Of a DNA stretch of 46,994 nucleotides, positions 26,275 to 34,434 are shown one piece after another; the stretch's first letter is position 1, and each line of letters starts with the position of its first letter. Below the pieces are notes generated by a model. It was not told the origin of the DNA. It did no database searches and saw only the letters and a program-made list of their open reading frames with translations. The translations under genes were made by a program, and so were the position numbers. Source of the stretch: Hyphomicrobiales bacterium (GTDB lineage Bacteria; Pseudomonadota; Alphaproteobacteria; Rhizobiales; CAJQND01); the NCBI GenBank assembly GCA_028285595.1, contig JANQOW010000096.1, positions 1 to 46,994 on the forward strand, written 5' to 3'.

Positions 26275-27426
26275 ATGGCACTGCACTTTTCGGTAGATGA
26301 GTTTTCTGAACGCCAGGCCCGCACGCGCCGCGCCATGGAGGCGGCCGGGTTGGACGGAATCGTCCTTTTCCGCCAGGAAAGCATGTACTACCTCACCGGA
26401 TACGACACCTCCGGCTACACCATGTTCCAAGGCATGTATTTCGGCGCGGATGGTCGCATGGCGTTGCTCACCCGTTCAGCCGACCGGTTACAGTCCGCCA
26501 TGACCAGCGTGCTGGAGGACATCCGCATCTGGACCGACCGCGAAGGCGCATCACCGGGAGATGACCTGCGCGACCTGCTCGCTGACTGTGGCTGTGCAGG
26601 AAAACGGCTGGGTCTTGAGTATCACGCCTATGGGCTCACCGCCCAGCGCGGCAAGATGGTGGATGCCGCACTCGACGGCTTCTGTGAAACCGAAGATGCG
26701 TCCGATCTGGTGCGCATTGTGCGCCTCATTAAGAGCGAGGCGGAACTGGCTTATGTGCGCAAGGCCGGCGAGCTTTGCGATGCGGCCTGGCACGTGGCCA
26801 ACACCAAGACCCAGCCCGGTGTGTTCTTAGGCGAGGTCTACGGGGAGATGATGCACACCATTATGGCTGGTGGGGGCGACCCAAGCGCCAGCCGCTGGCC
26901 CATGGGCGCGGGCGAGGAAGCCATGATGGTGCGCTATCACACCGGCAAGGAAACGGTCGCCGCGCAGGACCAGGTGCAGCACGAGTTTGCAGCCGCGTAT
27001 CGGCACTACCACGCCTGCGCCATGAGCGTGGTGGTCACCGGCACCCCAACAGCAGAGCAGCGCTCCATGTTCACCGCCGCCAGCGATGCGCTGAAGGCCT
27101 GCAAGGAGGTGTTGCGGGCAGGCAAGACAGTGGGCGAGCTCTTCGAAGCGCACCGCTCCACCCTTCAGGCTGCCGGTCTCGGCCATGCCGCGCTGAACGC
27201 CTGTGGCTACACCCTTGGCATTTCCTATCCGCCCACCTGGATGGACTGGCCCATGATCTGGGCGGACCATCCGGATGTGTTGCAGCCGGGCATGGTGTTC
27301 TTCCTGCACATGATCTTACTGGACGACCGGACCGGCCTGACCATGAGCCTCGGCGACACATCCATCGTCACCGACGGAAACTGCGAGCCGGTCACTCACG
27401 CTCCGGACGCGCTGGTCGTAAACTAA
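26275..27426 (+). CDS. M24 (creatinase/prolidase-fold) family protein lacking metal ligands
   Basis: 383 residues with an N-terminal creatinase-like domain (FSVDEFSERQARTRRAMEAAGLDGIVLF) and a pita-bread C-terminal domain. The five metal ligands of M24 peptidases are not where expected: the Asp-containing strand reads QHEFAAAYRHYHACAMS, the GHGxG histidine is Tyr (GYTLGISYPPTW), and the Glu of GMVFTIEPG is His (GMVFFLHM). This resembles metal-free members such as creatinase, and the GYxxGIxYPPxW block resembles ectoine-hydrolase-type relatives. It is likely a C-N hydrolase for a small molecule and not a peptidase. Divergent from the importer-BKACE operon, so it may act on the imported compound. 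GGGAGAG precedes the ATG. Confidence 0.85.
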   Translation: MALHFSVDEFSERQARTRRAMEAAGLDGIVLFRQESMYYLTGYDTSGYTMFQGMYFGADGRMALLTRSADRLQSAMTSVLEDIRIWTDREGASPGDDLRDLLADCGCAGKRLGLEYHAYGLTAQRGKMVDAALDGFCETEDASDLVRIVRLIKSEAELAYVRKAGELCDAAWHVANTKTQPGVFLGEVYGEMMHTIMAGGGDPSASRWPMGAGEEAMMVRYHTGKETVAAQDQVQHEFAAAYRHYHACAMSVVVTGTPTAEQRSMFTAASDALKACKEVLRAGKTVGELFEAHRSTLQAAGLGHAALNACGYTLGISYPPTWMDWPMIWADHPDVLQPGMVFFLHMILLDDRTGLTMSLGDTSIVTDGNCEPVTHAPDALVVN

Positions 27427-27434
27427 CGCACCCC

Positions 27435-28421
27435 TCAGCAATAGCGTTCCGCCCCCGGGAGCTGCGCCACCGAATACCGGTCGCCATGGGCAAAACCCAC
27501 CGGGAGAAGGCGTTCGATCTCCGCCATCTCGTCATCGCCAAGGTCCCGGGCCACCCCGCGGGCGCAGTCTTCCAGGTTGGCTGCAGAGCGCGTACCGGGG
27601 ATCGGGATCAGGTGCTCGCCCCGCGCAAGGCACCAGGCAATCGCAAGCTCAGCCGGTGTGGCGCCCATGTCAGCGGCATACGCCTTAAACGGTTCCAGCG
27701 CCTTCATGTTGTGGCTGAAGTTGGGCTCCAGGAAGCGTGGATTGTTTTTGCGGAAATCGCCGTCAGGAAAGGTAGACGGATCAAGCTCACGGGAGGTCAG
27801 CACGCCGCGCCCCAGAGGCGAGAACGGCACGAAGGTCACCCCCAACTCCTTGCATGTCTGGATGAGGCCCAGATCTGGCATGCGCGACCAGAGCGAATAC
27901 TCGTTCTGGACCGCCATCACCGGATGGACGGCGTGTGCCCGGCGCAGCGAGGCCGGTGAGATTTCCGAAAACCCGATACCGCCGATCTTGCCCTCTTCCT
28001 TGAAGCGCACCAGAGTGCCCATCACGTCCTCGATGGGCACCTCCGCTTCGCGCCTGTGGATGTAGTAGAGTTCCACATGTTCAACGCCCAAGTCGGACAG
28101 CGAGGTTTCCAACACCTGGCGCAGATGCTCCGGCCGGTTGTTGAAGATGCGCTCATTGGTGTCCGGGTCGCGGGTGATCCCGCCCTTGGTGGCTATCTTG
28201 AACGCACCGGGCCGCGAGGCGATGTAATTGCCGATGACCTTCTCAGAGCCGCGATACACATTGGCCGTGTCCAGAAAGTCGATCCCCAAGTCCAGGCACT
28301 TATCCAGTGTCTCGTGGCTTTCTGCTTCGGTTGTCGGGCCGTAGGCGCCGGCAAAACTCCAGCAGCCGAGGCCAAGAGCGCTTACCATGGGCCCGTCCTG
28401 GCCCAGTTGCCGTTGCTTCAT
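27435..28421 (-). CDS. Aldo/keto reductase
   Basis: A 328-residue TIM-barrel NADPH oxidoreductase. The catalytic tetrad is visible: D51 and Y56 (FLDTANVYRGSE), K79 (IATKGG) and H122 (YYIHRRE). The C-terminal NADPH-binding part has IPGTRSAANLEDC. It belongs to the AKR type that reduces small aldehydes and ketones, similar to YajO/IolS-like proteins. It lies 98 bases after the copper chaperone gene on the same strand and eight bases from the convergent M24 stop. Physiological substrate unknown. Confidence 0.92.
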   Translation of the reverse strand: MKQRQLGQDGPMVSALGLGCWSFAGAYGPTTEAESHETLDKCLDLGIDFLDTANVYRGSEKVIGNYIASRPGAFKIATKGGITRDPDTNERIFNNRPEHLRQVLETSLSDLGVEHVELYYIHRREAEVPIEDVMGTLVRFKEEGKIGGIGFSEISPASLRRAHAVHPVMAVQNEYSLWSRMPDLGLIQTCKELGVTFVPFSPLGRGVLTSRELDPSTFPDGDFRKNNPRFLEPNFSHNMKALEPFKAYAADMGATPAELAIAWCLARGEHLIPIPGTRSAANLEDCARGVARDLGDDEMAEIERLLPVGFAHGDRYSVAQLPGAERYC

Positions 28422-28519
28422 GTCAGAGTGTTCCCGCTGTCAGACTGTAGTTGGTTCCAGCGCACAGACATAAGTCAGATACCCGCCGGAACCAACCGTC
28501 TATCCCGCAGACCGAGAGC

Positions 28520-29005
28520 TTACTGGGTTTGGCCGTGGCTGTGGCCGGAGTGGTCCGAGCCTGCAGCCTTGTTGCCAACCTTGGCCATAATCTCCACTTC
28601 ACCGGCCTCTTTAAATGTCAGCTTGAGGGGAAGCATCTCGCCCTTCTTGACCTCACGCTTCAGGCCGAAGATCATCAGGTGCAGACCGCCGGGCTTGAGT
28701 TCGGTGTGGCCCTTGGCCGGCAGGGCAATCTCCTCCACCTGGCGCATGCGCATCACTCCGTCGTCCATAGAGTGGGTGTGCAGCTCCACACGATCAGCAA
28801 GAGGCGAGGACGCGGCCACGATCTTGTCTGCGGTCTCGGCCATATTGTGGATCTTCATGTAAGCCGCGGCCGGGCGGCTTTGCAGGGTCACGCGGGCCCA
28901 CGTGTCCGCGATCATCACCTGGCCCACCTTATAGTCATCCGCCACCGCGCTCACGCTTATCGAGGCGAGTGCCGTTGCGGCAATCAACAGGGTCTTCAGT
29001 TTCAT
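28520..29005 (-). CDS. Periplasmic copper chaperone PCu(A)C
   Basis: 161 residues. Signal peptide LLIAATALASISVSAVADD, then a cupredoxin-like domain with the exact family Cu(I) site H76-x10-M87-x21-H109-x-M111 (VELHTHSMDDGVMRM ... GLHLM). The tail DHSGHSHGQTQ adds a small His-rich metal-binding extension. PCu(A)C proteins hand copper to the CuA or CuB centre of cytochrome oxidase, usually with a Sco protein; no Sco is in the window. A small Cys-containing secreted protein is encoded just upstream on the same strand. Confidence 0.94.
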   Translation of the reverse strand: MKLKTLLIAATALASISVSAVADDYKVGQVMIADTWARVTLQSRPAAAYMKIHNMAETADKIVAASSPLADRVELHTHSMDDGVMRMRQVEEIALPAKGHTELKPGGLHLMIFGLKREVKKGEMLPLKLTFKEAGEVEIMAKVGNKAAGSDHSGHSHGQTQ

Positions 29006-29081
29006 TGGACTTTCTCTCCAGTCATCAAAACAATCAGCTTGCGGAGGGGGACGGTGCCCCTCAGCTCATGAACAAGAACGA

Positions 29082-29474
29082 TTAGAGAGAGGTTTGGGGA
29101 GGAGAGCGCGGGCTGCCCTGGCCCGTCTGTGGTATCTGCGCGTGAAGCGGACCGGATTGCTGCGGCGATTGATCCTGCAGCAGATCAGGCGCGACCAGCC
29201 ATGCAGCCTCGGCGGACCCGCCGACAATGACCTTCCCGCCTGTAAGGGCGCCGCAGGGACACAAGCACTCGTGAGAACCGGTCTCCCGAGACCCGGGGTC
29301 CGCTGGAAAATCGATCTCCGCGAAGCTGCCATCCAGGCAGATCACCAGCCCTTGCCCTGTGCCGTGATCCGGCGCATGGGCGGCCATCACGCCGGTCACC
29401 GGCGCATGCACCACCAGCATCAACGCCAACAGAAAATGCCCGAGCGCCCGGACGAGATGAGATCGAACCACCAT
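29082..29474 (-). CDS. Small secreted Cys/His protein (DUF2946-like)
   Basis: 130 residues from ATG 29474. The N-terminal hydrophobic segment (ALGHFLLALMLVVHAPVTGVMAA) is a signal peptide or anchor. The mature part has H-rich HAPDHGTG, C46, and a C70-L-C72-P-C74 cluster, then a Pro/Gln-rich end. The shape resembles the short DUF2946-type proteins often found beside PCu(A)C and copper genes. It precedes the PCu(A)C gene by 76 bases, suggesting copper handling (inference). Longer in-frame starts exist upstream but would overlap the divergent gene. Confidence 0.6.
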   Translation of the reverse strand: MVVRSHLVRALGHFLLALMLVVHAPVTGVMAAHAPDHGTGQGLVICLDGSFAEIDFPADPGSRETGSHECLCPCGALTGGKVIVGGSAEAAWLVAPDLLQDQSPQQSGPLHAQIPQTGQGSPRSPPQTSL

Positions 29475-29601
29475 GACGTCTCTTTGAGCGCGCAGAGAGC
29501 CTGAATGCCTATGTGACACAGGCGCACATTCCGGCACGAGAGGACGGGTGCGGCAATCTTCCCAGGCGCTCGAATCGCGGTCACTGGGCACAATTGAAGT
29601 C

Positions 29602-30243
29602 ATGTTGAGCAATCGTCTCCTAGCCATTTCGTCGGGCGCGTTGGTGCTTGCCACGGGCCTGATGTGGCAACTGATGCCACAGCAAGGCGCGTTCTCCCCC
29701 GCTGATCTCGCCATTGGTCAGACACGGGCAGAAGCTGAGACCGCCTTTCGGGGGCAAGGCTTCTTCGGGCGCACCTGTTTCGGGGAGCTTGCGGTGTTTG
29801 CTGATCGCCAGGAGGGTGCGCAGGAACAACATGTGATGGCGTTCATCGACGAGACCACCCGGTCCATCGCCGCTATCGAAGTTCAGCAAGTGGAAACGCC
29901 TGTAAAATCGCCGGCACAGTGCGAGGCCATGGTGAGCGAGTGGGCGCAGTCATACGCCACGCCCGTGCGCTGGTCGTCGAGAACCCCCACACACTACTCC
30001 GCCGGCGCCACACAAAGGATGTTTCTGCGCCAGCGCGGAACGGACGGCTATATGCACGAGGTCTGGGGCAATCATAAAGGTGCGGCAGGGTTTCAAACCT
30101 GCGATCTGCACTGGCGGGTGTCTGTAGACGGCCGCGAGCAACTGAGCGCCGATGGCGAGTGGCATGTTCCCGGCGATCAATCGGTGCCCTTCGATCCGCT
30201 GACGCTGGCCCGGTCAGCGCAAACCGGAACCACAGTCGAATAA
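29602..30243 (+). CDS. Hypothetical exported or membrane-anchored protein
   Basis: 213 residues from ATG 29602 (a GTG at 29548 is an alternative). A hydrophobic N-terminal segment (LLAISSGALVLATGLMWQL) is followed by a soluble domain with three cysteines (RTCFGEL, AQCEAM, QTCDLHW) that could form disulfides outside the cytoplasm. The rest is mixed alpha/beta in look, with no family I recognise. It is divergent from the copper-chaperone pair and convergent with the znuA-like gene. Confidence 0.6.
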   Translation: MLSNRLLAISSGALVLATGLMWQLMPQQGAFSPADLAIGQTRAEAETAFRGQGFFGRTCFGELAVFADRQEGAQEQHVMAFIDETTRSIAAIEVQQVETPVKSPAQCEAMVSEWAQSYATPVRWSSRTPTHYSAGATQRMFLRQRGTDGYMHEVWGNHKGAAGFQTCDLHWRVSVDGREQLSADGEWHVPGDQSVPFDPLTLARSAQTGTTVE

Positions 30244-30245
30244 TT

Positions 30246-30271
30246 GCCTCCCGGGCCGAAACCCGAGAGGC
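30246..30271. terminator. Hairpin between convergent genes
   Basis: gcctc-c-cggg / cccg-a-gaggc with one internal mismatch, in the 52-base gap between a plus-strand hypothetical gene and the znuA-like stop. No long T run, so intrinsic termination is only possible, in either direction. Confidence 0.4.
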
Positions 30272-30295
30272 TGTACCGGGTGCGATTAGAACGGC

Positions 30296-31177
30296 TTACG
30301 ACTGTTTGCCGAGCGCCGTAATGAGTGTGGTGAGATTGTGCTCAAACATCTTCTCATAGCTGGTCGCTGGACCACCGCGCTCTGACAAGGCATCAGAGTA
30401 GATCTTGCCGCCGATCTTGATACCGGTCTCCCGCGAGATCTGCTCAACCAGCGCCGGGCTGGTGATGTTCTCCACAAACAACGCGCCGGCTTTGACCTTC
30501 TTGAGGTGATCGATCAGATCGGCAAGCTGTTTGGCCGAGGGCTCAGCTTCCGTATCGATGCCGACAGGGGCAAGGAAGGTCATGCCATATCCGTTTGCGA
30601 GGTACCCAAAGGCATCGTGGGCTGTGACCACGGTCCTGCTGTCGGCAGGCAGCTTTGCGATTTCAGCCACCGCACGATCGTGCAGGGCCTTGAGCCGTTC
30701 GTTATAGGCTTTGGCATTGGCCTTATAGGCGTCCGCATGGTCCGGATCCGCTTCTGCCATGCTCTTGGCGATGTTGTTCACATAGATCATGCCATTGGTG
30801 AGCGTGTTCCAGGCGTGCGGATCGGTTTCGCCGTCCACCTTCAACGGGGTAATGCCTTCAGTGGCGACGTACACCTTGGCCTTCGTGCCGGAATTGTCGA
30901 TCAGGGTTTGCGACCAGGTCTCAAATCCCAGACCATTGACGAAGATGACCTTAGCGTCCGCAACCGCTTTTGCGTCGGCCGCGTTCGGCGTGTAGACATG
31001 GGCATCGGCGTCGGGCCCAACGATGGTTGTCACCTCGGCAAGTTCACCGGTCACTTGCTGTACCATGTCCCCAAGGATGGAAAAGCTCGCGACAACTTTG
31101 ATTTTGTCATGCGCTGAAGCCGGAACGGCCCAAAGGGCCAAGCCTGCAATCAGCAAAGCGCTAAACAGTTTTTTCAT
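30296..31177 (-). CDS. ABC-3 type metal-binding periplasmic protein (ZnuA/TroA-like)
   Basis: 293 residues, cluster 9 solute-binding protein. Signal peptide FSALLIAGLALWAVPASA. The metal ligands expected from TroA/ZnuA structures are H60 (DADAHVYTP), H121 (DPHAWNTL), H187 (TAHDAFGYL) and D262 (YSDALSE). The His-rich loop between the first two, typical of zinc-specific ZnuA, is absent. The set His3-Asp does not decide between zinc, manganese and cobalt. It is the last gene behind a cobalamin riboswitch, which argues for cobalt or a B12-linked metal. ATG 31177 follows AAGGAG; it overlaps the permease end by 17 bases. Confidence 0.9.
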   Translation of the reverse strand: MKKLFSALLIAGLALWAVPASAHDKIKVVASFSILGDMVQQVTGELAEVTTIVGPDADAHVYTPNAADAKAVADAKVIFVNGLGFETWSQTLIDNSGTKAKVYVATEGITPLKVDGETDPHAWNTLTNGMIYVNNIAKSMAEADPDHADAYKANAKAYNERLKALHDRAVAEIAKLPADSRTVVTAHDAFGYLANGYGMTFLAPVGIDTEAEPSAKQLADLIDHLKKVKAGALFVENITSPALVEQISRETGIKIGGKIYSDALSERGGPATSYEKMFEHNLTTLITALGKQS

Positions 31178-32072
31178 ATGCGTTTTCTCCTTTCTTTGCG
31201 TTTTCACGTTCGTCAGATGCGGTCTTTCGGCGGCTGGGTTTGAGGCGCGCGCCCACATGGAAGCCCTGATGGGCGAACACCAGGCTGATGAAGAAAATGA
31301 CGCCCGCCACGAGCACGATGGCCGGGCCCGAGGGCACCTCCGGCAGATAAAACGAGACAATCAATCCGACCCAGCAACTCGCTAGCGCAAACACAAATGT
31401 GAGCAGCAGATAGCTTGTTATGGTCGAGACCCAGTAGCGTGCCGCCGTTGCCGGCAGGATCATCAGTCCCACAGCCATCAGCGTGCCGAGGGCCTTGAAC
31501 GCCCCCAGCAGATTGAGCACCACCAGCAGCATGAACCACTGGGTGACCAGACCGGGATACTTGGACTGGCTCTCGTAAAACACAGGATCAATTGTGTTGA
31601 TAATGAGCGGCCTGAGGAGAACCGCGAAGCTCACCAGCGTGATGGTGGCTGTGGCGCCGATCAGGATCAGCGTCTCATCATCAATGCCCAGAATGGAGCC
31701 GAACAGGAAGCTTTTGAGAGGGACAGCCGAGCCCGCCGCTGACAGGATGAAAATGCCAAGCGCAAGCGCAATGAGATAGAGCGAGGCAAGACTGGCGTCT
31801 TCCCGGATGATGGTCATGCGCGCCAGCAGGCTGGTGAGGACCGCAACCAGGATACCGGCTGACAAGCCCCCGACGATCATCGAGCCCACCGACAACCCGG
31901 CCACCACAAAGCCAATCACGATGCCCGGCACAATGGCATGGGCCATGGCTTCTCCGGCCAGCGACAGGCGCCTGAGCACCAGGAACGCGCCCACAGGCGC
32001 CACCGAGAAGCTCAGCACCAGGGTCGCCGCCAGCGCGCGCACCATGAAATCATAGTCCAGCCACTCAAACAT
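31161..32072 (-). CDS. ABC-3 type metal transporter permease (ZnuB/MntB-like)
   Basis: 303 residues from ATG 32072 (MFEWLDYDFMVRALAAT, the usual family start; ATG 32093 is seven residues longer). About eight hydrophobic segments, with VAPVGAFLVLRRLSLAGEAMAHAIVPGIVIGF and GTLMAVGLMILPATAARYW typical of the family. The cytoplasmic C-terminus is basic (KPSRRKTASDERENAKKGE). Start overlaps the ATPase stop and end overlaps the binding-protein start, so all three are coupled. Confidence 0.92.
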   Translation of the reverse strand: MFEWLDYDFMVRALAATLVLSFSVAPVGAFLVLRRLSLAGEAMAHAIVPGIVIGFVVAGLSVGSMIVGGLSAGILVAVLTSLLARMTIIREDASLASLYLIALALGIFILSAAGSAVPLKSFLFGSILGIDDETLILIGATATITLVSFAVLLRPLIINTIDPVFYESQSKYPGLVTQWFMLLVVLNLLGAFKALGTLMAVGLMILPATAARYWVSTITSYLLLTFVFALASCWVGLIVSFYLPEVPSGPAIVLVAGVIFFISLVFAHQGFHVGARLKPSRRKTASDERENAKKGENAYEKTV

Positions 32073-32823
32073 GGGCAGATACCGGCTTGGCATACATGGC
32101 TTCGATCCACGCGGCCTGGCTTTCAGACATGTATTTCAACGCAACCAGATTGGCCGGCGTCAGCGTCTGCCTCGGCGCGCCGAACCGCGTGCGCCCATCC
32201 CCCACCAGAAGGGCTGAGGTGCAATGTTCCAGGACGGCCGTCAGGTCGTGTAAAACCAAGATGAGCGTGCGCCCCTCGCCGGCCCACTCGTCGATCAAGG
32301 ACAAGAGCGCGGCCTCAGTGGTCTGGTCAACGGCGGCGAACGGTTCATCAAGCAGGATTAGGGACGCGTTCTGCACCATGGTGCGCGCGAACAAAGCCCG
32401 CTGGAGCTGGCCTGCGGAGAGCTTGTAGAGAGGCATGTCGGCGATCTCAGCCGTACCGGTCCGCTCCAAGGCAGCCTGAATGCGTGCCTTGCAGGCCGCA
32501 TCAATGCGGCCGGCAAGCCCAAGCCTGGACCACGCGCCCATAGCTGCCAGATCGCACACACGGATGGGGAAGCGGCGATCGAATTCTGTCTGCTGGCCGA
32601 GATAGGCGATCGGTTCCGGCCTGCCTTGAGGCCAGTTCAATTGGCCGGAAACGGCCGGCAGAGTTCCAAGAATGGTCTTGATAAGGGTGGACTTGCCCGA
32701 ACCATTGTGACCCACCACGGCGAAGACATCGCCGGGCGCGAGTTCAAAGGCAACATCGCGGACCAAAGGCACACCGCCATAACCAAGCGTGAGCCCTGCC
32801 GCCGAGAGTATGGCAGGCTTCAT
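32065..32823 (-). CDS. ABC-3 type metal transporter ATP-binding protein (ZnuC-like)
   Basis: 252 residues. Walker A GHNGSGKST, Q-loop YLGQQTEFDRRFP, a slightly divergent signature LSAGQLQRAL, Walker B LILLDEPFAAVD and H-loop LHD. This is the ZnuC/MntB-type ATPase of ABC-3 importers. ATG 32823 is preceded directly by a GTG that would add one residue. It follows the small membrane peptide gene by 19 bases, so it shares the riboswitch-controlled transcript. Confidence 0.92.
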   Translation of the reverse strand: MKPAILSAAGLTLGYGGVPLVRDVAFELAPGDVFAVVGHNGSGKSTLIKTILGTLPAVSGQLNWPQGRPEPIAYLGQQTEFDRRFPIRVCDLAAMGAWSRLGLAGRIDAACKARIQAALERTGTAEIADMPLYKLSAGQLQRALFARTMVQNASLILLDEPFAAVDQTTEAALLSLIDEWAGEGRTLILVLHDLTAVLEHCTSALLVGDGRTRFGAPRQTLTPANLVALKYMSESQAAWIEAMYAKPVSAHV

Positions 32824-32842
32824 CACAGGACCTAAAGTGCGC

Positions 32843-32980
32843 TTAAGCGGCGATGGTCGCGGCGATAACAGCCCACAGCAAAGCGCACGTTATGCCGACC
32901 ACGACGAGACGGTGGAGCGTGCTTGTGCTGGTGAGATTTAATTCCGGCCGATTCCCGGCCTGGGGATTTTGTATAGACAT
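32843..32980 (-). CDS. 45-residue single-span membrane peptide under riboswitch control
   Basis: A short frame (MSIQNPQAGNRPELNL...) with a polar N-terminus and one hydrophobic span, RLVVVGITCALLWAVIAATIAA, running to the stop. AGGGAG lies six bases before ATG 32980, a strong Shine-Dalgarno for this window. It is the first gene after the cobalamin riboswitch and is followed by the ATPase. Size and topology recall CbtB-like cobalt-transport peptides, but the His motif of CbtB is missing, so I do not assign it. It may be an accessory subunit of the ABC-3 importer. Confidence 0.7.
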   Translation of the reverse strand: MSIQNPQAGNRPELNLTSTSTLHRLVVVGITCALLWAVIAATIAA

Positions 32981-33030
32981 AAAGAACTCCCTAAGGGACA
33001 CCCGCCCCGAATTTGGGTTTCATTATGCCT

Positions 33031-33210
33031 GGCAGGTCTTCTGGCTTGTGGTTATTGGGCTTGATGTGTTCGCCTTCCCAGGAAAATCCCAGTGGCTTTT
33101 GTGAACACGCCCTACCACACACAGTTGCGGGTACAGCCCCGGATTAACCCCCTGATGGGTACAGCGCACCGGGTTCCCTATTAAGCGTCAGCCTTTGGCG
33201 TCTAAGCACC
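33031..33210 (-). promoter_or_regulatory. Cobalamin (B12) riboswitch
   Basis: Read on the minus strand from 33210, the conserved blocks appear in the right order: GGTGC, AATAGGGAACCCGGTG, CCGGGGCTGTACCCGCAACTGTG, AGCCACTGGG, CCTGGGAAGGCG, and the B12 box AGCCAGAAGACCTGCC (33046-33031). The RNA ends 50 bases before the 45-aa peptide ATG. No intrinsic terminator is evident in that gap, while a small palindrome tcccttaggga (32998-32988) includes the Shine-Dalgarno, so control may be translational. Adenosylcobalamin binding should repress the downstream importer. Confidence 0.95.
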
Positions 33211-33267
33211 AAGCATGTAGCCTTTATGAGGTCATCGCTTTGCCGCGTCAAGAAAATGATGGCGCCT

Positions 33268-34434
33268 CTAAACCACCATCAGCTCTAAATCCCCTGCTCC
33301 CGCCAGCAGGCGCAAGCCGTCCGCTTCCAACGCGTAGGTTCCGCCCTGGATCACACCCAAACCTTCTTCGGGCAATTGCAGACACGAGTGCAGGACAAAC
33401 ACCATGCCGGGCTCAAGCGTCTCCTCGAACCCGCGCGCGATCTGCAGGGCCTCAAGCCAGATGGGTGGATACGCAATGCCGATCCCGTAGCCGAACCGCA
33501 TCTGCGCGGCGTGCTCCAAACCTTGTGCGCGAAGGGGCACCAGGGAGGCCTCTTCTACCGCAGAGACGCACACGCCAGGCACAATGGAGGCCATACCGGC
33601 GCGCAATGAGGCCAACGCCAAGCCATACAGCTCGCGCACTTCAGGCGCAGGTGAGCCCAGTGAGAGCGTTTGAATGGCCGTCGCATGGTAGCGCTCATGC
33701 ACTCCCGCGAACTCCGCATGCACCACATCACCGGTCCCGATTGTGCGTCCACGTGGCGTCGCGTGCCCGCCTGCTGAACGCTCTCCGGAGGAAAGCTCGG
33801 TTGGAATGGCCGGATAATCGCTGCCCGCCCGCCGCATCGCCGCCTCCACCTCACCGGCCAAGGCAACTTCGCCAACGCCGTCCACCAACGCGCTGCGCAA
33901 GGCACCGAGACCGGCTTCCGCGTAGCCTGCAGCTTTCTCGATAAACGCCATTTCGGCAGGAGACTTGATCAATCGCAACAGACCGAACTGCCGGGTCGCG
34001 TCCACCAGCTCGGCAGGCCGAAGCGCAGTGCCCAGCGCTTCGCCGAGCGCGTGAGGCAGCGCATAAGATTGGCTCTCCAGGGCGAGCAGGCCACCTGTGA
34101 CGCGTTTCTCCTTCAGGATCTCAGCGACCCGGCTGGGGAAGTCTTCCAGCACCAGCGAGTAGGTGCGCACATCCTCAACCCAGGTGGTCTCCAGCGCCAG
34201 CGCAAGGTCCACATCCCGCAACAGCAACACAGGCGCATCATCTCCGCCGGTGAAGATCAGCGCTTGCGGACTGTTGACCCCAACCCAGCTGTCATAGCCG
34301 CCAAAATAATACAGATGCTCCGGCGCGATCATAACACCGGCCGCATAGCCCTGGCTGCGGAGCACGGCCCGCGCCCGCTCAAAGCGGGCCCGGAACTCAC
34401 TTAACGAAAACGCGGTGTAGGCGGCCCGGTTCAG
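33268..34434 (-). CDS. M24 (creatinase/prolidase-fold) protein, probable CTG start
   Basis: Paralogue of the 26275-27426 protein. The first normal start is GTG 34365, but the frame stays open upstream and reads AAYTAFSLSEFRARFERARAVL, matching FSVDEFSERQARTRRAM of the paralogue. No ATG, GTG or TTG exists there; a CTG at 34434 with AAGGGGGAG five bases before it gives 388 residues, near the paralogue's 383. The CTG overlaps the aminotransferase TGA, implying coupling. Metal ligands are again missing: HAEFAGVHERYHATAIQ, GYGIGIAYPPIW and GMVFVLHS replace the peptidase motifs. Likely a metal-free C-N hydrolase paired with the aminotransferase; a frameshift or sequencing error is the alternative to CTG. 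Confidence 0.8.
   Translation of the reverse strand: MNRAAYTAFSLSEFRARFERARAVLRSQGYAAGVMIAPEHLYYFGGYDSWVGVNSPQALIFTGGDDAPVLLLRDVDLALALETTWVEDVRTYSLVLEDFPSRVAEILKEKRVTGGLLALESQSYALPHALGEALGTALRPAELVDATRQFGLLRLIKSPAEMAFIEKAAGYAEAGLGALRSALVDGVGEVALAGEVEAAMRRAGSDYPAIPTELSSGERSAGGHATPRGRTIGTGDVVHAEFAGVHERYHATAIQTLSLGSPAPEVRELYGLALASLRAGMASIVPGVCVSAVEEASLVPLRAQGLEHAAQMRFGYGIGIAYPPIWLEALQIARGFEETLEPGMVFVLHSCLQLPEEGLGVIQGGTYALEADGLRLLAGAGDLELMVV

Noticed and set aside
26125..26430. 101-residue minus-strand frame across the divergent promoter
   Set aside because: It overlaps the start of the well-supported M24 gene and has no family or ribosome site.
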